The position numbers and the translations under genes were made by a program. The notes under the pieces were generated by a model. The model was not told the DNA's origin. It saw only the letters and a program-made list of their open reading frames with translations, and ran no database searches. 64,000 nt of DNA from assembly GCA_001541255.1 (NCBI GenBank), contig LNQR01000124.1, forward strand, positions 1-64,000, written 5' to 3'. Numbering within the stretch: the first letter of the stretch is position 1; every line of letters starts with the position of its first letter. Of this stretch, positions 33,523 through 43,156 are shown in pieces. The stretch comes from Candidatus Magnetominusculus xianensis. GTDB taxonomy: Bacteria; Nitrospirota; Thermodesulfovibrionia; Thermodesulfovibrionales; Magnetobacteriaceae.

Positions 33523-34635
33523 AAGAACTATTTTGAACTCAGCGCCGCCCTCTATATTTGACGCTGTCAGCCGCCAGCCCATGTTTGTCTCTATTATCGT
33601 CTTAGACATATAAAGACCAATGCCCGTGCCCATATCCGGCGCTTTTGTCGTAAAGTAGGCGTCAAATATCCTGCCGATTATTGCTTCAGGGATACCGCCT
33701 CCGGTGTCACGTATGGTTATGGCCATAGCAGTGATGTGTATGTCAATGGCAGCTTTGGGGTTATTTGGATGAGTAAGAATTGCATCTCTGGCATTATTTA
33801 TAAGATTCAGAATGACCTGTTTGAATTCGTTTGGATAGCCGGTTGTACTAAAATCATCCCCTGAGCAGCTAATGTTAATGGCTATGCCGCTTTTGGCAAA
33901 GTAGGGGGAGAACATGGAGATGACCTCTTCGATTGCATTTTTTACGCTAAAACTGGTCTTTGCTTTAGATGGACGGAGAAAATTTCTGAAATCGTCGGCT
34001 GTCCTAAGCATAAAATCTGTTTGGCTGATTATTGTGTTTACCGAGGAATGCAGGTATTGCTTGTCAAGCTCGTTATGGATAAAGGCGTCCTCAAGGTCCT
34101 GAGCCGTTGATGAGATTGCGTTTAACGGCTGCTTCCACTGGTGGACTATCATGCCCAGCATTTCACCCATTGCCGCCATTTTAGACTGCTGCACGAGTAA
34201 CTGCTCCCTGCTTTGGCGTTTTGCAATTTCTGCGTCTATCTGTTGTTGTAAGGATTTTTGCAAAAAGTATAGTTTTAGATGAGTGCTTACACGGGAGAGG
34301 ACCTCATCTCTCTGAAAGGGTTTACAGATATAGTCAACCCCTCCGCATTTGAATGCGTTGACCTTTTCGTTTACATCTGTTAGGGCGCTTATGAAAATCA
34401 CGGGTATCCCCGCTGTTTTTGGGTTGGACTTCAGGGAGCGGCAAGTCTCATATCCATCCATGCCAGGCATCATGATATCCAGGAGGATGATATCAGGCAT
34501 GTGCTTATTTACCATATCAAGCGCCTCCTGTCCGCCATATGCTGGCAGTACAGTATACCCCGCTGCCTTAAGCTGAACATCCAGCAGCCTTACATTTATG
34601 GGTTGATCATCAACGACTAGTATACAGTTGTTCAT
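33514..34635 (-). CDS. Receiver-histidine kinase
   Basis: The 373-residue soluble protein has an N-terminal receiver (VVDDQ, phosphoacceptor in LLDIMMPGMDG, ICKPF), a coiled-coil linker, and a histidine kinase. The kinase has an H-box of MIVHQWKQPLNAIS near residue 164 and an ATPase domain with NLINNARDAI, DTGGGIP and GTGIGLYMSK. It is typical of the REC-HK group that relays signals inside phosphorelays. The gene sits exactly between two copies of a 60-bp inverted repeat, and its TGA is inside one of them. That suggests insertion or duplication as a unit. The paralogous receiver and hybrid kinase lie immediately upstream on the same strand. Confidence 0.92.
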   Translation of the reverse strand: MNNCILVVDDQPINVRLLDVQLKAAGYTVLPAYGGQEALDMVNKHMPDIILLDIMMPGMDGYETCRSLKSNPKTAGIPVIFISALTDVNEKVNAFKCGGVDYICKPFQRDEVLSRVSTHLKLYFLQKSLQQQIDAEIAKRQSREQLLVQQSKMAAMGEMLGMIVHQWKQPLNAISSTAQDLEDAFIHNELDKQYLHSSVNTIISQTDFMLRTADDFRNFLRPSKAKTSFSVKNAIEEVISMFSPYFAKSGIAINISCSGDDFSTTGYPNEFKQVILNLINNARDAILTHPNNPKAAIDIHITAMAITIRDTGGGIPEAIIGRIFDAYFTTKAPDMGTGIGLYMSKTIIETNMGWRLTASNIEGGAEFKIVLKE

Positions 34636-34649
34636 AGTTTTACCTTATA

Positions 34650-34722
34650 AAAGAATGAGGGCTCTGCCCTCAAACTCCCGGCAGGGAACTTGTCCCCTGC
34701 ACCCCCTCTATTTGGCTTCGCC
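34650..34722. repeat. Hairpin repeat, right copy of a 60-bp perfect inverted pair
   Basis: Positions 34650-34709 are the exact reverse complement of 33463-33522, and GGCTTCGCC at 34713 matches the left copy's outer end. The stop codon and last few codons (Leu-Gly-Glu-Ala-Lys) of the receiver gene at 34708 are formed by the element. Confidence 0.85.
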
Positions 34723-35082
34723 CAATTTAAAAAAAGATGAAACCGTATCCAAAAACTCTTTATACCTTATAGGCTTCGATACATAGCCGTCACATCCGGC
34801 CTCTCTCATGCGCTCCTCGTCCCCTTTCATTGCAAAGGCAGTAAGGGCAACCACCTTGATATGTTTCGTTTCCATATCTTGCTTCAACAGCCTGGTTGCT
34901 GTCAGGCCGTCCATCCCTGGAAGCTGTATGTCCATCAGGACAAGCGCGGGCTGCTCCTCTTTGGCAGTCTTGATTCCATCGACAGCGTTTACCGCCTCAA
35001 GCACCGTGTACCCTGAACGCCGGAGTATCTCCGCCGCTAACTTCATGTTTAAGGGATTATCTTCAATAATAAGGACTTTCAT
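34708..35082 (-). CDS. Stand-alone response-regulator receiver (DivK-like)
   Basis: The 124-residue single receiver keeps all active-site residues: IEDN, the phosphoacceptor in LMDIQLPGMDGL, the Thr in ALTAFAMKGD, and the Lys in VSKPI. It resembles DivK or the small receivers of phosphorelays. It is the intact paralog of the degenerate receiver at 10673. Its final five codons come from the adjoining repeat element. The stop of the hybrid kinase gene is just upstream (one-base gap to its start), so the two are translationally coupled, and it is probably a target of that kinase. Confidence 0.92.
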   Translation of the reverse strand: MKVLIIEDNPLNMKLAAEILRRSGYTVLEAVNAVDGIKTAKEEQPALVLMDIQLPGMDGLTATRLLKQDMETKHIKVVALTAFAMKGDEERMREAGCDGYVSKPIRYKEFLDTVSSFFKLGEAK

Positions 35083-35083
35083 A

Positions 35084-38000
35084 TCATTTTCTCGTCTTCA
35101 GCAGCAGTTCTATATTTTTTATAATAGATTCGTTAGAGGATGGTTCTTTCTCAAATATTGTCTCTACCCCTGAGAGAAGCTCCTGGCGCTCTTCTTGTGT
35201 CAATATCTTCGCTGTTAGAATAACAACAGGGATGTCTCTTGTGGCGTCGCTGCCCTTGAGTTCCCTAAGGACTTCAAAGCCGTTCATCTCTGGCATCATC
35301 AGGTCAAGAACTATAATATCAGGTCTGTTTGCTGCGGCACTCCTGATACCCTCCATCCCCCCATACTCTTTCAGCACCTCGTAGTGGTCTTCCGTAAAAT
35401 AGGAGGCAATAATCTTAATTGCCTTTGGGTCGTCATCTATGAGTAATATCCTATGCTTTTTGTTTTTTTGAGCCGTCCCAAGCAGAGATTCTACGACACT
35501 AAGCATCTCCTTGTGCCTGACAGGTTTTCTCAAAAACGCACCGGCACTCAGCGTATCCCCTTTGCTTTCCCCTGCGATGGCAGAGACTATAACAAGTGGG
35601 ATGTCTGCGAAGTCAGGATTTTCAGATTTTTTCTCTAAAAAGGTAAATCCATCCATCTCCGGCATCATCAGGTCAAGCGTTATAATATCAGGCTTGCGGC
35701 TGCCCATCAACTCAAGCGCTGCACGTCCATTTTCTGCCTGCATTACTGTGTAGCCTTGCCGCTCAAGGGATAGTCTCATCATGTTAGACTGTGCAGGGTC
35801 ATCTTCAATGACCAGTACGGCGGGTTGCAGCGGCTTGTGCGTAATGTCTTCAACTACCGGTACCGGCGCTGCGGCCTTGTCGTGAATTTTGGTGCGCATA
35901 GCCCGTCTTGCCTCGGCAATCAAGTCTGTCTTGTTAAAATTCCCCTTTTGGACTATCTTCAGGACATTGTTGTTCAGCTCTCTACGGTCGTCTTCTGTTA
36001 TTATTTTTGCGGTGAGAATTATGATATGTATCGAAGCGGTCTCAGGCACATCCTTAAGGGCGCGAACGACATCGAAGCCTGTCATCTCCGGCATCATCAA
36101 ATCAAGCACTATCAGGTCTGGCATCTCACGTTTTGCTGTATCAACAGCCTCCTGTCCGCCATATGCCTTAAATACCTCACAGCCTTCGTTCTGGAGATAT
36201 TGGGAGACTATCTCAACCGCCTTTGGGTCGTCATCCACTACAAGCACCTTTAATTGCTTTGCCGTGTCTTCAGGTAATATGCCGAGGTGTCTGACAGCCG
36301 CAATAAGTTCATCCTTTGATACCGGCTTTTGCAGCACATTTGACGCCCCAAGTGAAAATCCCTCGGATTTATCTGACACCATTGATATTATCACTACAGG
36401 GATATGTCTTATTTCATCAGTTTCCTTCATTTTTTTAAGAAAATCCAACCCGTGCATGTCTGGAAGCATGATGTCAAGGGTGATAAGGTCTGGGATTTCC
36501 TGCCCGGCAAGCTCAAGCCCACTCAGAGCAGTTGCAGCCTGAATTGTCCTGTAACCCTCGGACTCAAGTTGAATACTCAGGAGTTCGGCTGACATCGGGT
36601 CGTCCTCCACGATAAGCACAAGCGGTTCATGTTTTTTTTGGGGAGGCTGACCTAGTGATGCCACTTGTCCTTTCTCTTCTGAATAACGAATTGACGGCGG
36701 CTCAACCTCCAACGACATATTCTCTCTGTAGGGGATTCTAAATGTAAACTTGCTGCCTTTGCCTTCCTCGCTCTCAACTTCTATTGTGCCGCCATGCAGC
36801 TCTATAAGGCGTTTTACCATAGCAAGGCCCAGCCCCGTGCCCTCATATTTTCTCGATAATGAACCGTCTATCTGCTCAAATGGCCTGAAGAGTTTTTTCA
36901 TACCCTCTTCAGACATACCAATTCCTGTGTCGGCTACGAAGACCTCAAGGAATTTGCCGCTGTCGGCAGTAATAACGCTGGCGTCCAGGGTTACTGAGCC
37001 GTGTGCAGGGGTAAATTTGACCGCATTAGAAAGCAGATTATAGACAATCTGTTTGAATTTCCTTGAGTCTGCATACATCTCACCGACAGATTCCTGTATA
37101 TTGAGTTTAAGGGCTATGCTGTTTGCCTGTGCCTTTTCTTTTATTATCGAGAGGCTGTTTCCAAGCATATATGGGATATCAAGCCTGTCAAGGTCAAGAG
37201 ACATCTTCCCAGCCTCAATTTTTGATAGATCAAGAATATCATTAATAAGAGACAGCAGGTGCTGCCCGCTGGTGAATATATCCACGACATATTCCTTTTG
37301 CCCCTCGCCAAGGTCGCCCAGGATGCCGTCTTTGAGTATTTCCGAAAATCCGATAATCGCATTGAGCGGCGTCCTAAGCTCATGGGACATGTTGGCCAGA
37401 AACTCAGATTTCAGTCTGTTTGACTCCTCAAGCTGGATGTTCTTTTGCGCTATCTCGCTGCCCCTAAGTTTAATCTGCTCAGAGAGTTCTTTCATGTCAT
37501 TATATTGGCGCAGGTTCTGTAGGGAAATACCAATGTTTATCGAAAGCCGCTCGATAAATCCCCTGTCTAAATCACTAAGCTGAGTAACAGAGGCGATCAC
37601 AAGTACACCCATTACCTTTCCCTGGTAAAAGACAGGCTGGACAATTACAGCCTGCGGCGTTATAGAGAGAAGCCCTGTTTCAATCGTAAGGGGAAACTGT
37701 ACGCTGCCCTTTATCTCGATGGCTTGGCCGCTGAGTACGGACTGTCCGACTATCCCTTCCGAAAGCTCGAATTCCTTCCTCATAGAACCTGAAATCCCAT
37801 AGGCAGATTCACATATGAGCTTCCCCGCCCACTCGTCATATGTATAAAATGCCATACTGGGGTATGGCAGGGAGTTTGACAGCAGCGACAACATATCCAT
37901 GACAGCCTGCCTCTGGTCAAAGGTTGTATTGAATATCGATATTGCTTTTGCATATATTGTATCGTAGTGAGCCCTAATTTCAAGTTCGGCGTTCTTTTTG

Positions 38001-39574
38001 GCTGCATCTGCTTCGGCTAGTTTTCTCGCCGTTATGTTATTTTTTATCGCCACGAAATGTGTTATTTCACCATTTTTGTTTCTTATCGGGGTAATTGTCG
38101 CGTCTTCATAGTAAATCTCGCCATTTTTCTTTTTATTGCTGAATTCACCGCGCCAGATGCTCCCGCCAAGTATAGTATCCCAGAGTTCCTTATAGTATGA
38201 CCTGAGCTGATGACCGGATTTTAGGATTCGCGGGTTTTTTCCTATTGCCTCGGCACGCGTGTAGCCGGTCACACGCTCAAAGGCTGGATTGACGTATTCA
38301 ATGTTTCCGTTATAGTCAGTTATCACTACAGACTCCGATGACTGCTCAATGGCGTTGGACAGTTTCTGCATCTCCATCTCCGCCTGCATCCTATCAGACA
38401 TATCACGGATTATGGCGTTAAACACACGACCTGTTTGTGTTACGCTTTCACTTACAGAAAGATCAACATCAATTATATCACCCTCTTTCTTTTTTGCTTT
38501 TACCCTGACCGTCTGCCCAATTATTTTCTTTATGCCTGTTCCAATATAATTCTTTACATAGGTTTCGTGGGCAGAATGATACGGCTCAGGCATAAGTATA
38601 TTGACATTTCTGCCAATGACCTCGTCGGATGAATAGCCAAATATCTTCTCTGCCCCTTTTGTGAAGAGTAGTATAGACCTGTCTTCAGGGTTTATCGAGA
38701 TAATAGCGTCGGCTGCGCTGTCAAAAAATGACTGCATTCTGGTATTGGCTGTTGACAGCTCCAAAGTCCTCTGTTGAACCTTGGTTTCCATGTCCCTGAG
38801 AGACCGCGCAATAGTCCCTGTCATCGTGTTAAAACGCTCTGCCAGCACCATCAACTCGTCTGCTGCCTGAACCTTGACCGAAACAGAATAATTGCCGCCG
38901 ATTATCTTTTCAGTATCTGCTACCAGTGTGCTTATCGGTTTGAGTACCCGGCGCCGCAGATAAGATAAATTAAACATCATTAAAAGAATGGCTATCGCTG
39001 TAACAAGGTACCTTCCATTGATAAAAACCTGCTCTATTCTTTCTATTTTTTTTACCATCTGCGTAACAATTCCATCGAGGTCTACCTCTACGAAATCATG
39101 TATTGCTTTTCCATATTCCCGTGTAAGTCTGCCCCTGTCTTCGGGCGCGGCCATGAACAAGGAATTAAGTTTAGGCTTAAACTCCTCTTCCCACCTATGG
39201 ATTAGTTGTATCAGATTTTTATCTAAGTCCTTGTCTGTAACATCGGCAATGTTGTACTTTGTGCTGCCGTTTTTAAGGGAGTTGAGGATTTCCTCAAATC
39301 TGTCCATTTCCATTTTTACATGACCTAGGGTTTCTTCTCTTTGAGGGGATTTTTCACTTAATGACCTGGTAACTAAATACGCTATCTGAAATGCCCTCAT
39401 CCTCTCTGAACCTGCAAGGTTTATCGCCTTGCTAAAACCACCAATCTTTTTTGAAAACCACGCCCCTGAGCTGATGGTGAATACAAATAATAAAGTTATC
39501 GAGGCAAAGATCAGGCGAAAAGACCTTTTCATAGGTGTAAACTCACGTTCCGGCGATATGTTTTGTTCATTCAT
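35084..39574 (-). CDS. Hybrid sensor kinase with four receiver domains
   Basis: The 1496-residue membrane kinase has TM1 near residues 18-37, a periplasmic helical sensor of NIT/PilJ-like type (SKAINLAGSERMRAFQIAYLV is a type IV pilus-sensor-like motif), a second TM near 190, and HAMP. PAS domains lie at about 300-420 and 425-550 and a GAF at about 590-720. The kinase core has H-box FLANMSHELRTPLNAI near 730 and an ATPase with GTGLGLAMVK. Four receivers begin near 983, 1110, 1253 and 1373; the first, second, third and fourth each keep an Asp in a D-x-M-M-P or similar motif. Four tandem receivers are rare. The ATG at 39574 was chosen because the longer frame overlaps the upstream HD-GYP gene. 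Confidence 0.93.
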   Translation of the reverse strand: MNEQNISPEREFTPMKRSFRLIFASITLLFVFTISSGAWFSKKIGGFSKAINLAGSERMRAFQIAYLVTRSLSEKSPQREETLGHVKMEMDRFEEILNSLKNGSTKYNIADVTDKDLDKNLIQLIHRWEEEFKPKLNSLFMAAPEDRGRLTREYGKAIHDFVEVDLDGIVTQMVKKIERIEQVFINGRYLVTAIAILLMMFNLSYLRRRVLKPISTLVADTEKIIGGNYSVSVKVQAADELMVLAERFNTMTGTIARSLRDMETKVQQRTLELSTANTRMQSFFDSAADAIISINPEDRSILLFTKGAEKIFGYSSDEVIGRNVNILMPEPYHSAHETYVKNYIGTGIKKIIGQTVRVKAKKKEGDIIDVDLSVSESVTQTGRVFNAIIRDMSDRMQAEMEMQKLSNAIEQSSESVVITDYNGNIEYVNPAFERVTGYTRAEAIGKNPRILKSGHQLRSYYKELWDTILGGSIWRGEFSNKKKNGEIYYEDATITPIRNKNGEITHFVAIKNNITARKLAEADAAKKNAELEIRAHYDTIYAKAISIFNTTFDQRQAVMDMLSLLSNSLPYPSMAFYTYDEWAGKLICESAYGISGSMRKEFELSEGIVGQSVLSGQAIEIKGSVQFPLTIETGLLSITPQAVIVQPVFYQGKVMGVLVIASVTQLSDLDRGFIERLSINIGISLQNLRQYNDMKELSEQIKLRGSEIAQKNIQLEESNRLKSEFLANMSHELRTPLNAIIGFSEILKDGILGDLGEGQKEYVVDIFTSGQHLLSLINDILDLSKIEAGKMSLDLDRLDIPYMLGNSLSIIKEKAQANSIALKLNIQESVGEMYADSRKFKQIVYNLLSNAVKFTPAHGSVTLDASVITADSGKFLEVFVADTGIGMSEEGMKKLFRPFEQIDGSLSRKYEGTGLGLAMVKRLIELHGGTIEVESEEGKGSKFTFRIPYRENMSLEVEPPSIRYSEEKGQVASLGQPPQKKHEPLVLIVEDDPMSAELLSIQLESEGYRTIQAATALSGLELAGQEIPDLITLDIMLPDMHGLDFLKKMKETDEIRHIPVVIISMVSDKSEGFSLGASNVLQKPVSKDELIAAVRHLGILPEDTAKQLKVLVVDDDPKAVEIVSQYLQNEGCEVFKAYGGQEAVDTAKREMPDLIVLDLMMPEMTGFDVVRALKDVPETASIHIIILTAKIITEDDRRELNNNVLKIVQKGNFNKTDLIAEARRAMRTKIHDKAAAPVPVVEDITHKPLQPAVLVIEDDPAQSNMMRLSLERQGYTVMQAENGRAALELMGSRKPDIITLDLMMPEMDGFTFLEKKSENPDFADIPLVIVSAIAGESKGDTLSAGAFLRKPVRHKEMLSVVESLLGTAQKNKKHRILLIDDDPKAIKIIASYFTEDHYEVLKEYGGMEGIRSAAANRPDIIVLDLMMPEMNGFEVLRELKGSDATRDIPVVILTAKILTQEERQELLSGVETIFEKEPSSNESIIKNIELLLKTRK

Positions 39575-39596
39575 AAATTCTCTACGATTAATCACA

Positions 39597-41123
39597 TCAG
39601 CCCTTGAGCCTCTCATATACCTCTTCAAACTGGGAGGCGGTCTCAATGAATGCCTTAAGTACATCAGGGTCAAAGTGGTGCGGGAGCGTTCTGCCATCCC
39701 CTTCAGTGATTATTTGATACGACTTAATGTGGTCGAAGGCAGGCTTATATGCCCTTGAATTTCGCAGTGCATCGTATTGGTCGGCTATGTTGATTATCCT
39801 GGCTTCTATGGGAATCTCCTGCCCTTTTAATCCCATGGGATAGCCGGAGCCGTCCCATCTCTCATGATGTGAAATAGCAATATTTTTTGCTATTTCAAGC
39901 CTGCTATGGTCGCCGATTATCTTCGTCCCATAATATGTATGGTTTTTCATGATGGCGAATTCCTCATCTGTCAGTTTGTCCTTTTTCTTTAGAATGTCTG
40001 GGTTGACATGGATTTTACCTACATCGTGCAGCGGCGCCTGAAAGCGTATAGCGTTTACAAAAGGCTCATCCAAACACAATATCTTTGCCATCAGTGCGCC
40101 ATACTCTCCAACCCTTATTATATGGTTGCCCGTATCCTCGTCATTTACCTCGGATGCCCTTGCCAAGGCATATATCGCATACTCAAACGCGTTTTCAGTC
40201 TCTGTCAACTGCATCGACAGCGACCGCAGAAACAGGCCCTGCATAACCAGGTTCTTCAAAATAGAGGTGTCGTATTTCTTAATCGGTCTGCCGTAGTTAA
40301 GCGCAAATACACAGAACTTCCCGCCAAAATACCAGATAATATTAGATACCTTAATGCCCTTTGACTCAAGTATTGAAACGAACGTATCTATCCCCGCCTC
40401 GCTCATATCGTCTTTGTTGGCGCAGGAGAATATCTGTTGTTCAGTCTTTAGGTGAGGGCAGTTTTCACATTTAATTGCTATGTCAAGCGACGATTTCACC
40501 ACCCGTCTGTCTATTAAATCATACTTAAGCCAGTGCCAGTTGTTGAATTCATCGGCAGTATGTATGATAACCATGTTGGGTTTATCCAGCTCAAGCGCGT
40601 GCTGCCTTATTAGTCTGCCTACGATTCTGTCAATATTTGACATGTAACTAAATTTAGCCGGATCGAAATCCTGCATCGCCTGCTCTCCGAACGAGGTCAA
40701 ATCCCCAATGCAGTTATAGGCAAAAAGCAGGTCGTCATTTAATGCCTTCATCTTAAGCAGCATCTTAATGCGCGCCAGCACCTCAGCCGCGTCAAACGGT
40801 TTTGAAATAAAGTCCTCAGCCCCGGCCTCGATGCCCTTAATCCGGCTCTCTGTGTCACTAAGTGCCGTTATCATAATAACCGGTAAATTCTTATACCGTT
40901 CGTCTTCCTTTATCTCCTGGCATACCTTAAACCCATCCATACCGGGCAGCATAATATCCAAAAGCACAAGGTCAACCCTATGTTCATCGATTAACTTAAG
41001 GGCCTGAAGGCCGTCAACGGCCATCTTAACTTCATATCCCTTATGGATAAGTATGGTGTTAAGGAGTTTCAGATTTAATGGTTCGTCATCGACACATAAG
41101 ATAACAGGCTTTTTGTCACTCAT
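39597..41123 (-). CDS. Receiver-HD-GYP cyclic di-GMP phosphodiesterase
   Basis: The 508-residue protein has an N-terminal receiver ([22 protein letters not shown]). A middle domain of about 180 residues of unknown type follows, with a Cys-pair motif CENCPHL and another cysteine ten residues on. The C-terminal HD-GYP domain has HDVGKIHV, then [16 protein letters not shown]. The middle domain may bind metal or heme. The product would hydrolyse cyclic di-GMP in response to phosphorylation. It lies 22 bp upstream of the four-receiver kinase on the same strand, which makes it a plausible partner. Confidence 0.92.
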   Translation of the reverse strand: MSDKKPVILCVDDEPLNLKLLNTILIHKGYEVKMAVDGLQALKLIDEHRVDLVLLDIMLPGMDGFKVCQEIKEDERYKNLPVIMITALSDTESRIKGIEAGAEDFISKPFDAAEVLARIKMLLKMKALNDDLLFAYNCIGDLTSFGEQAMQDFDPAKFSYMSNIDRIVGRLIRQHALELDKPNMVIIHTADEFNNWHWLKYDLIDRRVVKSSLDIAIKCENCPHLKTEQQIFSCANKDDMSEAGIDTFVSILESKGIKVSNIIWYFGGKFCVFALNYGRPIKKYDTSILKNLVMQGLFLRSLSMQLTETENAFEYAIYALARASEVNDEDTGNHIIRVGEYGALMAKILCLDEPFVNAIRFQAPLHDVGKIHVNPDILKKKDKLTDEEFAIMKNHTYYGTKIIGDHSRLEIAKNIAISHHERWDGSGYPMGLKGQEIPIEARIINIADQYDALRNSRAYKPAFDHIKSYQIITEGDGRTLPHHFDPDVLKAFIETASQFEEVYERLKG

Positions 41124-41167
41124 GGATTCCCTCGTATATCTTCGATTTATTCATTCGCATTAGATTA

Positions 41168-41662
41168 TTAACTCATTGAAAAAGCAGGCTTATTGCTTTC
41201 CTTTTCTGTTTCATACAGGGACATCGCTACTTCCATTACACGCTCTGCCCATCGTTCGTCATCCTTGTTTAGCTTCATTTCTATGGAGAAGTCTCTTATG
41301 TCCGGGATTGTTAGCTTGTACGGGTTTTTTACGCTTTCCGGGTCAATGTAGATGTGGCGCAGTTGATGTCTTACTATCCTTACCTTGTCTTTTTTTTCAA
41401 CGTGTGTAAAGACCATCTTGTCGAGATATAAGAAAAAATCATATCCCTCTTCATTAATCGTCGCGTCTTTCGATAACAGCCTGTTGAGTTCGTTTGCCTT
41501 TTGAATCCTGCCGAGGACGAGGTTCCCCTTGCTTTTTCTCGCCTTCAGGTCATATATGATTTTTATGTTTACGTTTACCAGTTCAGGGAAGAACTCAGCC
41601 CTGACCTCATCTACAATAGCTGCCGCCTCAGTTGGTGCGTCTTCGTATCTTATGAATATCAC
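41168..41662 (-). CDS. Putative phage-type metallopeptidase-like protein, altered zinc motif
   Basis: The 164-residue protein resembles the putative phage metallopeptidase family in layout: an N-terminal strand-helix start (FIRYEDAPTEAAAIVDEV), a central KGNLVLGRIQKANELN segment, FTHVEKKDKVRIVRHQLRHI, and a helical tail. At the expected HExxH position the sequence reads HQLRH, with Gln in place of the catalytic Glu, so peptidase activity is doubtful; zinc binding may remain. Phage-like neighbours are absent. It is upstream of the HD-GYP gene but separated by 44 bp. Confidence 0.55.
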   Translation of the reverse strand: MIFIRYEDAPTEAAAIVDEVRAEFFPELVNVNIKIIYDLKARKSKGNLVLGRIQKANELNRLLSKDATINEEGYDFFLYLDKMVFTHVEKKDKVRIVRHQLRHIYIDPESVKNPYKLTIPDIRDFSIEMKLNKDDERWAERVMEVAMSLYETEKESNKPAFSMS

Positions 41663-41820
41663 AATATACTCCTTTCTTTATAGTTAATTTCTGTTGCATT
41701 ATATCATATGGCGGCAAGTTATAAATATAGCTAATCGTATATTTAGAATACTCTATCTTGTTTTCCAGATATTATTTAAGCTATTTAAGCGATAGGGCAG
41801 TGTGGCGACTATTTTTTCTT

Positions 41821-42126
41821 CTATTTCTTCAACAGAGGGAGAAAGGTATCTTTAATTGAATCAACGATGGATGTTGCCTTTGCTATACTGGTTTTTGTCA
41901 TAGCGAAGACCTTTGTGGTATTTTCTATTACCATTATAGTAGCGGTATCAACTTGCTCGCTGACACTTTCCTCCAGTACATCGATAGTACCTTTTAACTT
42001 ACCCTGAAGTCCATCGACTACAGACTTTGGCGACGTAACAAGAGTTATCGCAGCGCCCATGAAACTTCCAAGGAACACCGATGCAAACACTATAGCGCCA
42101 GAGAGCTTTTGCTTAGGATTTATCAT
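41821..42126 (-). CDS. Small membrane-anchored helical protein (YtxH-like)
   Basis: The 101-residue protein has one N-terminal hydrophobic helix (residues about 9-29, with small residues GSFMGAAITLVTSP) and then a long amphipathic helical tail rich in Ser, Lys and Val repeats (KLKGTIDVLEESVSEQVDTA). That is the YtxH or general-stress-type layout. Function is unknown. The weak ribosome context and the small size leave the assignment modest. It is convergent with nothing and divergent from the CinA-like gene. Confidence 0.6.
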   Translation of the reverse strand: MINPKQKLSGAIVFASVFLGSFMGAAITLVTSPKSVVDGLQGKLKGTIDVLEESVSEQVDTATIMVIENTTKVFAMTKTSIAKATSIVDSIKDTFLPLLKK

Positions 42127-42406
42127 ATGCCTCTATTTTCAGTTATCTCCACACAGTTATTGGGTACACAGCCTTAACCACCTGAACCAAATCTAACTGA
42201 TGATACATAATAAAATAATGTTTTGTCAATCACTATTTATTATTCTGTCAAAATACTAACACTGAGTGGGCAGCGCAGTTGATTTTAATTTGACGCATAA
42301 AGTAATATATAACTTTGCGGGTGTGGCTTAAGAGCGTCTGAAAAGTATACGATATGCTATAATTTCTACAAGTAATACTTTAAAGAGGAGATGATTTCTA
42401 AAAGTA
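42127..42406 (+). promoter_or_regulatory. Leader region with extended -10 promoter and short leader ORF
   Basis: TGCTATAAT (extended -10, TATAAT at 42358-42363) would start transcription near 42370. The downstream GAGGAG abuts an ATG at 42391 that opens an 8-codon frame (MISKSNA, stop at 42412) overlapping the real ATG at 42407. Translation of the main gene may therefore depend on this leader peptide. Confidence 0.45.
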
Positions 42407-43156
42407 ATGCTTAAGACGGCTGGTATCATTATAATTGGCGACGAAGTCCTGTCAGGCAAGGTAGATGATATAAACTCAGGTTTTGCTGCAAAGGGGTTGC
42501 GCTCCAAGGGTATTGACGTTCGCCGTATTTCTGTTATATCTGACGATGTCGATGAAATAGCTGCCGAGACAACAGCTTTTTCTAAAAAATATGACTACGT
42601 ATTTACATCGGGCGGCCTTGGTCCTACGCATGATGATGTAACAATTGAGGGCATATCGAAAGGTTTTGGCGTTAATATCGCAATTGACGGCGATTTAAAG
42701 GCAATACTCACTGCCCACTATGGAGACAAGCTCACCCCTGAGAGATTAAAAATGGCAGAAGTCCCCGAAGCCTCCGTTCTTATCAAGCACAGCACCATAA
42801 AATTCCCTATTATCCATTATAAAAACGTGTATATACTGCCAGGACAGCCGGAGTTGTTTAAGGACAAGTTTAAAGTCCTCAAGGAGAGCTTTAACGAACG
42901 CCCGATTCTCCTTGCAAAGGTCTATATTACAGAGTACGAATCCGAGATAGCGCCATTTTTAAACATAGTGGTTAACAGCAATAAAGACGTGAAGATTGGC
43001 TCGTATCCGGTTATGCATAATGCTGAATACCGCGTCATGCTCACCCTTGAGTCGATGGACGCCTCTGCCCTTAGAAATACCGTGAAGATGTTAACCAACG
43101 GAGATTTTAAGGATAAGATACTTAAAGTCGAAGGGGAGGGCGCAGATGGTGTTTGA
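42407..43156 (+). CDS. CinA N-terminal / molybdopterin-binding domain protein
   Basis: The 249-residue protein is a MoCF_biosynth-fold (MoaB/MogA-like) protein of the CinA N-terminal type. It has GDEVLSGKVDDIN, the SDDVDEI strand, the nucleotide-binding TSGGLGPTHDD, and GVNIAIDGDL. The C-terminal domain of full CinA (NMN deamidase) is missing. FLAD1/CinA-N proteins act on ADP-ribose or related nucleotides. Its ATG at 42407 has the only good ribosome-like sequence 16 bases away, with a short leader ORF in between, which is unusual. The last 11 bases overlap the next gene. Confidence 0.82.
   Translation: MLKTAGIIIIGDEVLSGKVDDINSGFAAKGLRSKGIDVRRISVISDDVDEIAAETTAFSKKYDYVFTSGGLGPTHDDVTIEGISKGFGVNIAIDGDLKAILTAHYGDKLTPERLKMAEVPEASVLIKHSTIKFPIIHYKNVYILPGQPELFKDKFKVLKESFNERPILLAKVYITEYESEIAPFLNIVVNSNKDVKIGSYPVMHNAEYRVMLTLESMDASALRNTVKMLTNGDFKDKILKVEGEGADGV

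Noticed and set aside
35889-36542. Plus-strand ORF of 217 residues over the hybrid kinase
   Set aside because: It is an antisense shadow of four receiver domains and is Ser-rich.
42251-42274. CTGTCAA-AATA-CTAACAC as a fifth repeat promoter
   Set aside because: Only the first half fits the motif, and the -10 of the downstream gene is about 80 bp away.
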